A DNA stretch of 64,000 bases from Anthonomus grandis grandis (Eukaryota > Arthropoda > Insecta > Coleoptera > Curculionidae): NCBI RefSeq assembly GCF_022605725.1, contig NC_065546.1, forward strand, positions 28,206,227-28,270,226. The letters run 5' to 3'. This document shows positions 10,750-22,430 of the stretch, piece after piece; position 1 is the first letter of the stretch, and every line of letters starts with the position of its first letter. The position numbers were made by a program, and so were the translations under genes. Below the pieces are notes generated by a model. The model was not told the origin of the DNA, ran no database searches, and was given only the letters and a program-made list of their open reading frames with translations.

Positions 10750-13700
10750 TCTACTGACTTGGATTCCCTGCGACGTCTTTATAACCGCTTCCACGACGTC
10801 TATGGTATTGGCTCGGATGAAATTGAAGACCTCTCTGCTTTTAGATCCTTTTTTTCATCTGAAAGACTTTTACGGCTTCAAAAAGTTAGGGAAAGTCATG
10901 CTAACTATTTTTCTAGCGGTTCCCCATCTAGAAATAAAAATTTTTAGATAAAGTGACGCGAAAAGAGGATCAAGCACTCTCTGATAGCAAGCTTAATGTA
11001 TTTCTACTTAATATTTAGTCCTTAAGACACAAGACTAATGATCTATTTCTTTTATTGGAAGAGCTAAATTTTCCAGAAATTGTTGCTATAACTGAACATT
11101 GGTTAAAGATAGATGAAGTTGTCTTTATTAAAAATTACACTACAATAGCAATATTTAATAGAAGTAATTTATCTCATGGAGGTACTATGATAATGTCTAT
11201 AATCACCGATTTTCACCAGTAACTAAGTTTGATAACTTATTATCTGAAAAAGTTTTTGAATTTTCCATCGTTGACCATAAGTTACATGACCTCTATATTG
11301 TTTGTGTTTATAGAACACCTGACGCTGATGTACAGACTTTCTGTCTAAAACTTCGCAGCTTGCTAGAATCCATGCTTCTAAAAGTAAATTAATTTTGTAT
11401 ATTGACTACTCCAGTGTGTGTGTTGCTCAAGAATCTCTTCAGTCTATTTTCGATTCAATGGGTTTTTTAATGCATGTAAATTCACCAACCAGAACAACTA
11501 AAAATAGTTTCAGCACCATTGACTATATCTGTTCTCAATTCAGGTTTTTCTGACCATGAAGCTGTATTGGCCAGATTTACTATTGACACTTTAAGCAAAA
11601 ATAATTTTCGTAAATTAGGCCGCATTTTTGGTAAAATAAATTTTTTAAAGTTCAAGAATCTATGCCAAACAGCTGACTGGGGTCTTATCTCTGATGATAT
11701 CGATGGTTCTAGATTTATAAAGACCTTGTCAAGTATTGCGAATAAGTCCTTTCCTTACAGACCCATCAAAATTAAGCATCATAAACCCTGGTCCACTAAA
11801 GGTTTACGTGTGTCTGCAAGGAACATGCGCTCTTTATCATACCTAAAAAAATTTTCGGACAGCATATTTTTTCATAATTATGTGGCTATACAGGAAATTG
11901 TATCAAAAAGCAATAAAAGCCGCAAAAGACATTTTTTATAATAACAGGCTAATTCTGGTAATGTTGCTAAAGAAACATGGTCTATTGTTAACGAATTAAG
12001 AAATAAGCCTTCTTCGACTAGCACTAAGTATCCCCTCTTCACCTGAGAATCTTAACGATTACTTTGTAAACGTGGTTAAAAACCTAATGACTACTATAAC
12101 ACCTTCTCATGATCCACTTTCATATCTCTCTAATGAAAACTTACATAGTTTCTTTTTTACCCCTGTACTAACAACAGAGCTTCAAAGTACAATAAATGAA
12201 ATAAGAAACAAATTATCATCTGGTACAGATGGTCTTACTCTAAAAATGTTCTCAAATCTGCCTGATAACACCTTAAACCATCTGAGAAACCTAATTTACA
12301 AATCATTTCAAAATGGGGTCTTTTCTAACTGCCTTAAGACTGCAATAATTATTTCCTTGCATAAAGAAGGAGATAAAGAGCAAGCTTCAAATTATCGTCC
12401 AATCGCTCTCCTTCCAACATTATCGAAGATCATAGAAAGGTTGGTTAAAAAAAGGCTATTATCATTCCTGTTTAAATATAAAATACTAACTCCCCATCAA
12501 TTTGGCTTCTTGAGTAATAAATACACTAATGATGCTATGTTCTCCCTTTTTAACAGTGTTTACTCCAGTATAAACAATCATCATTCAACAGCAACTATTT
12601 TCTGTGATTTCTCGAAGGCTTTTGATTGTGTAAACCATACTATCTTGATTAACAAATTATAGCACTATGGGCTCAGACGAACGCCTCTCGAATGGTTTAA
12701 GTCCTATCTTAGCTACAGAAGTCAGCTTGTAAAGGTTGATACGACCATGTCTTCTAGCAGACCAATAGAATGTGGGGTACCTCAAGGTTCAGTTCTAGGC
12801 CCAATTTTGTTTCTGCTGTTTATTAATGATAAGGCCCATCTTAACATTAGCGGAAAAATCTGTCTCTTTGCCGATGATACTAGCTTTACATGGAGCAATC
12901 CGGATGTTGCGGCACTTCAACGCAATGCAAATGCAACTATTGCTAAAGACCTTATCAACATTAAATCGTGGTGCGATTCGAATCTTCTCTGCTTAAACAT
13001 CTCAAAAACTAAAGTCTTATCTCATAAAGGTACTATCCAACCCTTTGTACTTAGCAACACCAGCTTGGACGTTGTTGAATCTGTAAAATTTTTGGGACTT
13101 ATTGTTGAAAGCTCTTTGAAGTGGGAATTACATATCGAAGTTTTATCTAAAAATTAAGTTCTGCTTGTTTTGCCATAAGTTCAGTTTCCAGGGAATTAAA
13201 TCTTTCGTCATCAAGAACAGTGTATTATACCCTTTTTGAGTCCCAGCTTCGTTACGCCCTTCCATTCTGGGGCACATGCTGTGTGACTCAGTTTGAGCGC
13301 AACTACAAAAGAGACCGGTTCGCTATTTACTAGGACTTGATAGTCGAGCTCACTGCCAAGAAATGTTTAAAAGATTTAAAATGTTAACGCTTCCATCTTT
13401 ATTCATTCTTGAATCTATTTGCTTGGTTCGCAAGCATATATCAGAAATTCCTAATAGACCATCTCACAATTATCCACTTCGAAACACAGAGCATGATCTT
13501 TATGTGCCAATCCCAAGGTCAGAATTAATAAAAAGCTCTATTTTTTACGGAGCTAAAAAAATGCAGAATCATCTACCTTTGGAAATTAAATCATTGACAT
13601 CTTTTCCTCGATTTCGCAATGCTTTGAAATCATATTTACTGGAGAGAGCTTTATATGCAGTAGATGTTTTTTTTTAATATTAATTTTTGAGTATCATGCA

Positions 13701-14070
13701 CGCACTGGCTAATTATTAAATTTCAAAATACGATGTAGAATAGCAATATTTTGTATTGCTAACTTTATATAAAATTTTTTATGACTTTTTATAATACTAA
13801 TTAATACAATGTTTGTATTAATTTTTTTGACTATTTTTGTTACTTTTTTTTACTTTTTTTATTTTACTTTCTTGTTACTATTTTTATTTACTTTCCTATT
13901 TTCTTACTTTTTACCCAGTCTATACTATGTCTTTTGTACCCAGTTTTGTATATATTAATTTAGTACTTGTATTTTGGTTTATATATTTGTGTGTTTTGCT
14001 TTTTATGTATAGCTTTGTCTACAAAATTTGTTAATTTTTTTCACAATAAAGCATATTTTATTGATTGAAA
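10750..14070 (+). mobile_element. Decayed CR1-like LINE copy
   Basis: Same family as the copy at 2886-5404. It holds, in order, the end of an ORF1 (10759-10947), a broken endonuclease (SLRHKTNDLFLLLEEL near 11025, TEHWLK near 11095, end 11519-11941), an RT in three pieces (12072-12662, 12747-13157, 13363-13677) and a T-rich 3' UTR with AATAAAGC near 14045. At least five frameshifts or stops are present. The open frame at 13837-14034 is only the poly-T 3' UTR. Confidence 0.8.
11519..13677 (+). pseudogene. LINE ORF2 RT region, multiply broken
   Basis: Endonuclease end with SDHEAVLARF (11519-11941), RT fingers SSGTDGLTLKMFSNLP and YRPIALLPTLSKIIERL, palm CDFSKAFDCVNHTIL (to 12662, stopped by TAG), GVPQGSVLGPILFLL and FADDTS (12747-13157), then the C-terminal tail (13363-13677) ending in a YAVDVFF motif homologous to the tails of the other family members. 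The stops and shifts make it inactive. Confidence 0.8.
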
Positions 14071-14079
14071 TACAAGCAA

Positions 14080-14480
14080 TTTAAAGTTATGTCCGTAGTA
14101 TTACGAAACGGTTCTACAAATACTAGGAGTTTGGAATTGGCAGCATGGTTTGTACATACATCAGATAACATAGTATAGTAATTTATGAGATCGATACGTC
14201 AATGATAAATTTTTGTGTCATCGGCATACTGATGTAAATAACAAATTAGAAGCTATTTATGGAAGTCATGAATAGTTATGAATATAAAGAAAAAAGCAAA
14301 AGTCCCAGAATACTTCCCTGTGGAATTTCTTGATCCTAGGTAGTTTTGTATAATCTGATGAATAATAATTTATTTTCACCCGTTGATATCAAATTCAAAA
14401 ATATGATCTCATAGGAGTGTCGTCCAAAGTATTTGAGATAATCTAATAAAATTAAACAATCTAAGGTGTCAAATACATAA
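14080..14480 (-). mobile_element. LINE RT fragment
   Basis: Minus-strand reading gives PQGSILGLLLF near 14330 and a YADDTKIYH catalytic box near 14220, in shifted frames. It is a short remnant; clade not assignable. Confidence 0.6.
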
Positions 14481-16450
14481 ATAAATAAATACACTTTCTT
14501 TTAGACTATAACGTCATTATTGATTCAGACAATTAGAAAACACATACGATAAGTTGGTTATAACACCCTATATATATTATTATATTTGTGGATTCTCCCT
14601 TATAGTCTATTTAATTTGATATGTCACAGCCTATATTTTCAAGAAACCGTGTACGAGAAATAATTAGTGGAAAATTTAAATTTTTTGACTATCAAAGGTT
14701 ATAGAGCCAAGGTCGCTTAACGTCTCGGGTTCTGAGAAACGGAAAACCAAAGAACACATTATCAGACGTTATGAGTTTAAACAGCTCTTTTTCCATTCAG
14801 CCTTGAACTATAATAACAAATATAACTTTAAGTAATCCCATTATGATATGCTATTTTATCAGATCAGATTGTCACTGGTTATTTTTGATTGTCACAGACA
14901 AAAGAAAAAACAGCAGAAAACACCCTGAAATATCAATAAAAAAAAGACCCTAAACAATATTTTTTCACAAGCGCCACCTGCCTAAATACCCACAGAAGCA
15001 CTTGTTCCCCCTGGTATAAAAAAAACCTCAACCCCAAAATTGAGAAAAAAACCGCCTAATCATCAACACGAGCCAAAAAAAAAGATAAAAAGCTTGAAAA
15101 AAAATCCACGTGCGCTCACAATTTACCGATTCCTCGTCTCCCCTGTATAAGACGTGCACCCCATTTTTTCACTCCCTTTTCGAATTTTTCCCCCTGTCTA
15201 ACGTTTTTTTTGGCGTAGTTTTAGAAGGAAATACATAAGGGATCGCACCCCTCGGAATTCACGTGCTGATGCTGTATAAGAATTTCGAATAAACGGTGAA
15301 AATGTGGCCGGTATCTTTCCCGCTGCATCCACCATTATTTCGTAATATCGTGTAAAACTGCTTTTGTTGTTATAATTCTCGCAATCTTACAGCGGAACTT
15401 AGGCTTTGGGAAATAAGAATTTAGGAAGAAGACATAAGATTTTAAAAACGAAGGAATTCTATGAATTTAGGGAATAGAATTCCACCAATCATTATGTAAA
15501 CTTGTTTTTCAGTTTGAAAAACTCATTGGCCACCCTAAATATTTTTCTGAGTTGTTTTTTTGTATCTGGTTAAGTCTCTAATTATTTAGATTTTTGATTA
15601 AAATTTGGTGTTTATCACCTGCTTATTATTAAAAAGTAGGTTTTATGTGTGAATAGTATCTATAAATGCAGTGTAGCTATAATTAGGAAAACAATAAGAA
15701 TGTCCTCAGAAGATAATCACTTTGATCTTCGCTCCAGCTTATTTGGGGATTAACTGTGGGGAAAGTGAATATCATGGGCATTAACTAATGGTAACCAATG
15801 ATGATAAAAACTTGTCAGATCAGCCTTTAATTCAGTTTGAAGATTACCTTGATACCAGTGATTTATGAAAGACAATGCTTGGGAAGAAATAAGAAAAATA
15901 ATTTGTCTACCAGGTAAATTTAACAGGTACGTTAGAGTTACTATTCACTATACTTTTTCCAATTAGTTTTAGCTTCACAATGGTCGAACCGCTGCTTATA
16001 TCTCCGCCAATACTATACAAAGAAGAGACAAAAAGAAATCGGTACTAGATCAGGAACAATAAAGAGAAGCAAATGGAGCCTTTATGAAGGTATGTTGTTA
16101 AGTGATAAAATTCTGCAGAGAAAGTAAGTACCTTTCAATACCCTGGATTTACAATATAGCATTCTGCATTAGGTCTAAGAAAAACTTACTGAAAAACACA
16201 TACGTTATATTGAACTTTGAGAACGAATAGTTAATTTTTTACTATTTCTTTATTTTTATATAAGGAATGTGTTAAAGTTAATGTATGGGAATACTCTTAG
16301 AACATTGAAAGCCTTTCAATGTTCTAAGGGAATACTGTTTTTCTAGAACATTCAGTAATTATGGACCATTGCGAAATACTTTGCAATGAGTACTAATAAA
16401 GGCAAAGAAATCATCGTCATGAGCAATTTAGTAGGATGTTAATATGCATA
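14481..16450. other. Unassigned 2 kb stretch
   Basis: No protein motif was recognised on either strand. AT-rich apart from a more mixed block at 14990-15320. The part from about 15700 may belong to the 5' portion of the following gypsy element. A perfect 16-bp hairpin with a 1-nt loop lies at 16296-16328, just inside the likely element region. Confidence 0.4.
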
Positions 16451-16619
16451 TTTTTTTGAGTAAATGTTATTGATTCAAATAAGGGAGCTAGAGGAAAGGG
16501 ACTCCAATATGACGGAAAACAAAGAGACTTGCAGGAGTGACTTCATAATGCATTACTTAAGGCAATTTTGTTTTTGCTAGTGCAAGCGATATCGGTAAAA
16601 TGTTGCAAGGTTTGGCAAC

Positions 16620-17335
16620 GAATTACTAGCAAATTTTGCCAACCTAAATCTAAATTGCTGGAGACTTCTGCAAAACTGAAAGAAAACTCTGCCACACTTG
16701 CACATTTAAAAAGTCAGCTTGGGAAAAGCTAAGGGGGAATTCTGCCGTTAGCAAAAAAAAAATTGGAAAACAAGGCCAAGTTAAAAAAGAAATTCTGCAA
16801 AAATCTTTTTTACTGAAAAAGAAGATTCTTTCATTATGAAGGACAGAATCCGAAGTTCCGAATTTCAAGTTCAAAACAAAATTGCAACAGTGGACGTCAA
16901 CACTATGAATGAGCTTCCCTGTAAACCTCCATAAGTAGATGATAAGAGCAATGTTTGTGTCAATACGGGACTTGTGTTGAGGTAATGCGTCTCAAACCGC
17001 TTCAATTTCATGGTCCTACATCCTCGAATATTTAACAGCATCAGTTTGAAGCGGCTACGAAAGCAACTGGTTGGTAATTTAGGGAGAAGACCAATGCCCT
17101 TACACTGGCCTTGAAAGGAGATGCTGCTTCTACAAAGAATGTCCCCCGAAGAACAAGAAGTCAACGACTACCTACTAAGGCATTTAGAGATGCCAGGCAC
17201 ATCTGGATCATTTTTTATCTACGTGTCTACGACACGTAGATAAAAAATGACCCGTGCCGAAAGTCAGAAGCGTTCTTGCAAGAATTTGAAGCTGACATTG
17301 CACGTTTGGTTCGGTTGGCCTATCCAGATCTCCGT
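16620..17335 (+). pseudogene. Gypsy gag remnant
   Basis: Plus-strand pieces show a coiled coil of the type KLLETSAKLKENSATLAHL (about 16650-16730) followed by a Lys/Glu-rich stretch. Then come LKGDAAS (about 17115) and FLQEFEADIARLVRLAYP (about 17275-17330), which are capsid-region motifs of insect gypsy elements. Frames are broken repeatedly, and a perfect 20-bp hairpin (17208-17250) interrupts the coding sequence. The gag protein would form the virus-like particle. Confidence 0.65.
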
Positions 17336-17344
17336 TGGCAGTGC

Positions 17345-18255
17345 AGGCAATGTGTCGCAAGTAAAAGGCCGCACAGAAAGCTTAGAAGGCTTTGATAGGT
17401 CAGTACAACGTGAGAAGTCTCTTTAAAAGGATTGACGTGGCTGGTCCGTTTCCTGAATCAGAAGCAGATAATAAGTTAATCGTGATAGTGATGGACTACT
17501 CCGCAAATGGATTGATGCGTATTATCTACCAAACCTCTACTATAGCCGACGCTTTAATAGAAGAATGGCTCTGCCGATTTGGTGTACCTTTCGCGCTACA
17601 TTCAAACCAAGTACGAAATTTTTGAATCCAGCTTGTTCCAGAAGATCTATAAGACGCTTGGAATCAAGAAAACGAGAACTACTCCATTACTACCGCAGTC
17701 AGATTGCATGGTGGAACGAATGTATACGACCATTAATCGGCATTTGGCTAAAGTAGTCTCTAGCCACTGAAGAAACCGGGATAGGTTTCTTCATTTGTTT
17801 TGCAGACTTATCGATCGGTCATCCATGAAAGCACAGGCTAGTCTCCGGTTTGAATAGATGTGTAAAGAACTTGGTCTCCCATTCGATTTAAAGTTTGGTC
17901 GCCCACCAGGAATTGATGTTGCCGAAGAAGACTACGTCCGTGAGCAGCATAGAAGAATGGATATCATTCATAATTAGGTGCGCTTTTCAATTCAAGGTAC
18001 CAGTGATCGAATGAAGAACGCATATAATGTTAATGGCAAAGACCAGACGTACAATAACCGTGATTTGGTTTTGTTCTATGACCCTAAGGGACGGAAGGGT
18101 CACCCAAACTTCAGACATCCTGGGATGGGCCATACAAAGTACCGGAAGCCATCAATGATGTTCTTTATAGAAAATAAAAGCCGCCAAAGAGTAATGCTCG
18201 AGTAATTCACCTTAACTGACTGGTTCCTTATTATACAAACCTCAAAGACTCTAAA
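17345..18255 (+). pseudogene. Gypsy integrase remnant
   Basis: Integrase inserts retrotransposon cDNA into the chromosome. Visible: part of the HHCC zinc module (CRQCVASKRP near 17345), the core RIDVAGPFPESE with the first catalytic Asp (near 17434) and VIVMDY. The second catalytic position reads LHSN in place of the expected LHSD (near 17605), a loss of the active-site Asp. PQSDCMVER keeps the catalytic Glu (near 17712). The chromodomain-like/GPYF tail ends RVIHLN-stop-LVPYY at 18199-18233, where an Arg codon appears changed to TGA. The frame then runs on into the macro domain. Confidence 0.8.
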
Positions 18256-18264
18256 GAGCGGAAA

Positions 18265-18720
18265 ATGCAATCCGAGTCGGATTTGACATTCGATGAATTC
18301 ATGGCCCATCAGACTAATGGTCAAAAGAGTCGGTATGGCGTGAGCTACAAATTGCAGCAAAATCTGCTTGGTGCTCCAGCTGAGTATGCCATCGCACATT
18401 GTGTGGCTAAGGATTTAGACATTTCTGGAGAAATAGCAGAGTCAAGCAAGCACTTGAGATAGTGGATGCAGAAACTGGCTAAAGGATTTTCTACCTGGTT
18501 ATCAAAGGAGGGGTCACACCAGAAGCCAATATATAAGAACGTTTGGGTTACTCTGTGTTCTCTAAAAGAGGAGTTACTTGTCAAGGATGTAAGAAGCCTA
18601 GGAATTTGCAAACTTACATGCGAACTCGATGGATAGACTGGACTGAAGGATAATTCGCAGCATGTTAGAAGTGGTCTTCTGGTGTAAAGGCATGCAAGTT
18701 CTGGTGTGCCGTCTACTCTC
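18265..18720 (+). pseudogene. Macro domain of OARD1/TARG1 type, fused in frame to gypsy integrase
   Basis: Macro domains of this class bind ADP-ribose and remove it from acylated or glutamate-modified proteins. The sequence shows the N-terminal strand and LAHC-type core as YKLQQNLLGAPAEYAIAHCV (18346-18405), then a KDLDISGEIAESS segment equivalent to the DxxMGAGIA loop. A WLSKE/HQKPIYKN segment with the conserved Lys region follows (about 18490-18540), then LKEELLVKDVRSLGICKL (about 18562-18615), CELD with the conserved catalytic-type Asp (18628-18630), and after a frameshift MLEVVF..KGMQVLVC (about 18663-18710). Stops at 18460 and 18634 and the shift make it dead. The equivalent of the Gly before the Asp is Glu. 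No other product fits; identification rests on motif order across about 130 residues. Confidence 0.72.
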
Positions 18721-18929
18721 CAAGTGGAGAAAACTGTTGATTGTTTTTTCAACAAGAGGCTCAATTCCAAGAGGGGAACCTTCTACCGAAATGAGCTTAG
18801 GGAAGGGGCGATATGAACGATGTCAACGTGGTATCTGCTCTTCGTCAATCTCCGGAATGACACAAGCGGACAGACGGCGCGACTTCTTTGGAGAGGCATA
18901 GAAGGATAAAGAATTTTTCGGGCAGTATT

Positions 18930-19160
18930 CTGCCGAGTATATAAGCAGCCGCGTCTCAGCTGGGAAATCAGTTGACAGTTCAGTGTAATGCAGTTTGAAA
19001 TATTGGCATGATTTTTAAATCGGATACGATATTTATAATATCGTATTTAATTACTACTCTTTATGTCCGATTTAAAAATCATGCCAATATTTCAAACTGC
19101 ATTACACTGAACTGTCAACTGATTTCCCAGCTGAGACGCGGCTGCTTATATACTCGGCAG
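18930..19160. repeat. Perfect 95-bp inverted repeat from the gypsy LTR
   Basis: 18930-19024 and 19066-19160 are exact reverse complements, separated by 41 bp that contain a further small hairpin. The left arm is LTR sequence with a TATATAAG box (18938-18945) and the presumed start region, so the palindrome carries two outward-mirrored copies of the promoter (second TATA at 19145-19152 on the minus strand). Confidence 0.9.
18938..18945 (+). promoter_or_regulatory. Gypsy LTR TATA box
   Basis: TATATAAG followed by GC-richer DNA and, about 30 bp on, a CAGT-type start (TCAGTTGACAGTTCAGT), as expected for an LTR promoter. Mirrored on the minus strand at 19145-19152. Confidence 0.5.
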
Positions 19161-19162
19161 GT

Positions 19163-19182
19163 ATATATATATATATATATAT
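19163..19182. repeat. (TA)n microsatellite
   Basis: A run of about ten TA units directly precedes a mariner-type CAGGGTGT end. Confidence 0.9.
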
Positions 19183-19183
19183 A

Positions 19184-19940
19184 CAGGGTGTTTATTTGAA
19201 AACTTCCTACCACGGATTTATCGAAAACCACTGTTAAAAAAAAAGCCGAAATACGTCAAAAGGTTTGTCAAGGGGGACAACTTTTTGACCTAAAATTACT
19301 TCACCCCCTTTTACTCTCTGCCCCCAGGGTCATCCCCTTAAAAAATTTGAATGGCAAGGGGTATCGAGTAATAGCTTGTTTAAAAGGTCTTTCAAAGTCT
19401 TTTAATTTGACGTTTGATTTTTTTAAATCGGTCGATTCGTTTTCGAGAAAATTAGAAAAATCTTTGTTTATCTTAATTTGTTCAGATAGAAAACAAAAAC
19501 ATGAAAATATCAGTTTTTATTTCAATAAGTGTTCAAAATGTTGCCCGTCTTTGGCCAAACAATAATATAGGCGATGTTCAAATTCTTGACGGACATTTTC
19601 AAAAACATGTTATGGGATATCATGGCAGCTGTCGGATGATGCGTTGACGAAGTTCATCCAAACTTTCAGGTTGGGGAGTAAACACAGTAGATTTCAAATG
19701 ACCCCATAGAAAAAAGTCTAACGGCGTTATCTAGCAGGCCATTCTATGGGCCCCCTTCGCCCTATCCATTTATCTGGAAACTCGTCGTCTAGCCATTGCC
19801 GAACGGGAAGAACATAGTCAGGAGAAGCGCCGTCTTGCTGGAAATATATTTCAGACGACGAGTTTCCATAGTCTCCTTGACAATTTGTGAATTCTCCAAC
19901 TTTGTATGCCAGGGCAATTATAATTTGCTCCCCTGTGGCT
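19184..19940 (-). mobile_element. Mariner (DD41D-type) transposase remnant
   Basis: The left boundary begins TACAGGGTGTTTATTTG, a typical mariner end next to TA. Minus-strand frames between 19860 and 19520 give FQQDGASPDYVLPVRQWL, DKWIGRRGPIEWPAR and the C-terminal GQHFEHL motif, with stops. The right end is not visible. Same subfamily as the elements at 34865 and 41174. Confidence 0.7.
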
Positions 19941-20019
19941 AAATACCTGAAATAAATAATTCTAGTCTTTAATAGGTCACCGTCATGATAAGTTATGACG
20001 ATTATTAGAATAAACCAGT

Positions 20020-20366
20020 ATACCTACATCAAAGTTATTGCCAATCTCTTTTCCGGATAAATTGGTGTTCTTTGGCTGTGTTTTTGCAAAATGCTCTTAA
20101 AAGGTTCATAAAATACTGGCACTATCATGCTTTTATATTTGAAGACATCCCTATCTGCTTTCATTTCCTGAATGAGATGGTTGAAATCTCTTTGGGCTGC
20201 CGAACCCACCATCATCTCTTGAGCCACATTTGCGCTCTAAGTTCTTTATTTCTGTAAAGTACAAGTATTCAAGCTGTTGTTGCACATATACCCAAAAAGT
20301 TATTGCTTTATCTATACTAAATGGTCCTTTAAACTTTGTAAACAACACAACTAGACAAATAGCCAC
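20020..20366 (-). mobile_element. PIF/Harbinger transposase N-terminal fragment
   Basis: Minus-strand reading: a leader (20366-20230, SIDKAITFWVYVQQQLEYL), then a W/R-rich linker, FNHLIQEMKADRDVFKY and the PIYPEKRLAITL motif (20190-20027) that precedes the DDE_4 core in PIF/Harbinger transposases. A frameshift lies near 20200. The catalytic core is absent, so this is a 5' fragment. Confidence 0.6.
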
Positions 20367-20848
20367 CAGTCACCAGTGCCACGACCACAACACGACACAA
20401 CGAAAATTGATAGCCACATATGCTGATGTTTACTATTCGAAATATTTGAAGTTGGCGTCATCTTTAATAGTTCGCACTTGGTAGATTTTGTGGCAAGTCC
20501 ATTGATAGTTCCCATTATCTCAAAGAAATAAAGAAAGAAAATGTGATATATTACGTAAGAGAAAACAAAATGTTGTGTACAAGCATCCTAAAAACTAAAA
20601 AATTCCAAATTCACTTTAAATTTCAAATTTCAAACAAACATAACATCTAAAACGTTTTACCATCAAATTTACACACATTACCAAAATTAATTATAACAAA
20701 ACAGATTGAAAAAATAAAAAAAAGCATCTTTTTGATAAATTTGATTAAAACATAAGTAAAGCTGTCAACAAAACAGAATTTAGAGGAAGTAAATTAAAAT
20801 ATTTAATAGAAAACAAACTAAAACACTAAAATGATGTCAGAGCACAGG

Positions 20849-22430
20849 TCAAAAGGTATCATTAAAAAAATCGTCAAGGCTATAATATGCCCTGGATAAT
20901 AAAAGTGATTTTAATTTCTTTTTGAATTTCTTAACTTCTAAAATTTGTCTGATACATAGAGGAACATGGTTGTAAATTTTTTTGCTAATGTATATAAGTG
21001 AGTTCTTGGTGAGGGAGGATGTAGGGATTGGTAAGGGAAAATCGTTAACCTGGCGAGTCATATGACCACTGTTAGAGGGAGGACATTTATGAATAAGAGT
21101 AGCTGTTTCTAAGATAAAAAGAGACAAAAGAGTTAGGATTTTTTGAGATATAAAGAGAGGTTTACAAGAATCTCTTAACCCAGCGGAACCTAGGTAGGTA
21201 TCTAACTGCCTTTTTTTGAATCATAAAAATTATGCTTAATAATCCCTTGCTGCTTAAACCCCAAAAAGGCAAGCCATAACGAAGATGGGACTCAATAAGA
21301 GAAAAGTACACTGAACGTGCAACTACCCCTCCCAGCTCATGCCCCGCCATTCTTACTGCAAAGCATCCAGAGGATAATTTTGATGCAAGATTTAGGATAT
21401 GATCTTCGAAGCGAAGGCGACCATCAATGGTAATACCAAGGAACTTACAGCTTTCTTTGTATTGCAATGGGGAGTTTTCACTAAACATAAGGCCCTGAAC
21501 GTCACACTTAATTCCCATAATAAAGGTTTTGACCACATTAAATACAAGCCTGTTTGCAGCACACCACTCCGATAAAATCTTAAGATCCTTAAAAACCTGG
21601 GCTCTAACATTATCAGAATCTCTATGATTCCATAAAATGGTGGTATCATCAGCAAACTGAACCACTCTGGCCTGCAGTTTTAATGAAAATCATTTACACA
21701 GAGCAAAAATAATAGCGGTTCTAACACTGAACCCTGAGGTACTCCAGTTTTAAGGGATCTGGAATCGGATAAACATCCAGATACTGTAACTTTTTGGGTA
21801 CGATTAGACAGATAGGATTCCAGCCATTGCAATGCCACACCTCTAAAGCCATAATTATTGATCTTAGACAGCAGTATTCCATGATCTACACAATCAAATG
21901 CCTTGGATAAATCGCAAAACACTGGCGCATCGGACTCTCTAGAATTTAAGGACACATCTCCAAAAAGCCGAAAACAGCGTCATGAGTCCCTTTTCCCGTT
22001 TGAAATCCAAACTGATTTGCAGATAAAATGCAATTATGTTGCAAAAAAGACAAAATTCTGATTTTTGCAAGTTTTTCAACTATCTTGGAGAGGGTAGATA
22101 ATAAGAAATTGGGCGGAAATTACAAGGCTCACTCAAATCTCCACCCTTATAAAGAGGGATAACCACTGCCTCTTTCAAACATGCTGGAAAGATGCCATTA
22201 TGAAAGGAATTGTTTATGGCAGAAGCTAAGGCATTCAATGCTGAGTCAGGCAAAAGGAGTAGTAATTTTGATGATATTCCATCAGCTCCAGCTGATTTAT
22301 GGTTTTTTAACCTTTTAATTGCATCTTTAATGTCAGTAAGGCTAACAGGATAAAAGAAAAAATAATTTTGAACGGACACTTGTTGAATATAATGCAAAGG
22401 ATCAATATTAGTATTCACATCCTTGAGCAA
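20849..22430 (-). pseudogene. LINE reverse transcriptase, broken into four frames
   Basis: Segments 22430-22080 (HKSAGADGISSKLL, FRPIS), 21955-21680 (CDLSKAFDCVDHGILL, GVPQGSVLEPLLFLL), 21665-21162 (FADDTTILW, then LGITIDGRLRFEDH) and 21127-20849 (C-terminal tail) are collinear and together cover the RT. Frameshifts between them and a GP-to-EP change in GVPQGSVLGP show it is inactive. Confidence 0.8.

Larger units (their letters stand above)
16450..19024 (+). mobile_element. Internally deleted Ty3/gypsy retrotransposon
   Basis: Order on the plus strand: gag coiled coil and capsid remnants (about 16620-17330), then directly the integrase zinc region (CRQC near 17345), integrase core, GPY/F-type tail, a macro domain in the same frame (to about 18720), a purine tract (18799-18810) and the beginning of a 3' LTR with a TATA box (18938-18945). 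Protease, RT and RNase H are missing: an internal deletion joins gag to integrase at about 17328-17345. Many stops and shifts. The LTR is cut by a palindrome (18930-19160). Confidence 0.8.

Noticed and set aside
13837..14034. 65-aa open frame of Phe/Leu/Tyr
   Set aside because: It is a translation of the T-rich LINE 3' UTR, low complexity, without any motif.
18100..18770. Two minus-strand frames of 99 and 141 aa
   Set aside because: They lie antisense to the gypsy integrase/macro region and show no recognisable motif.
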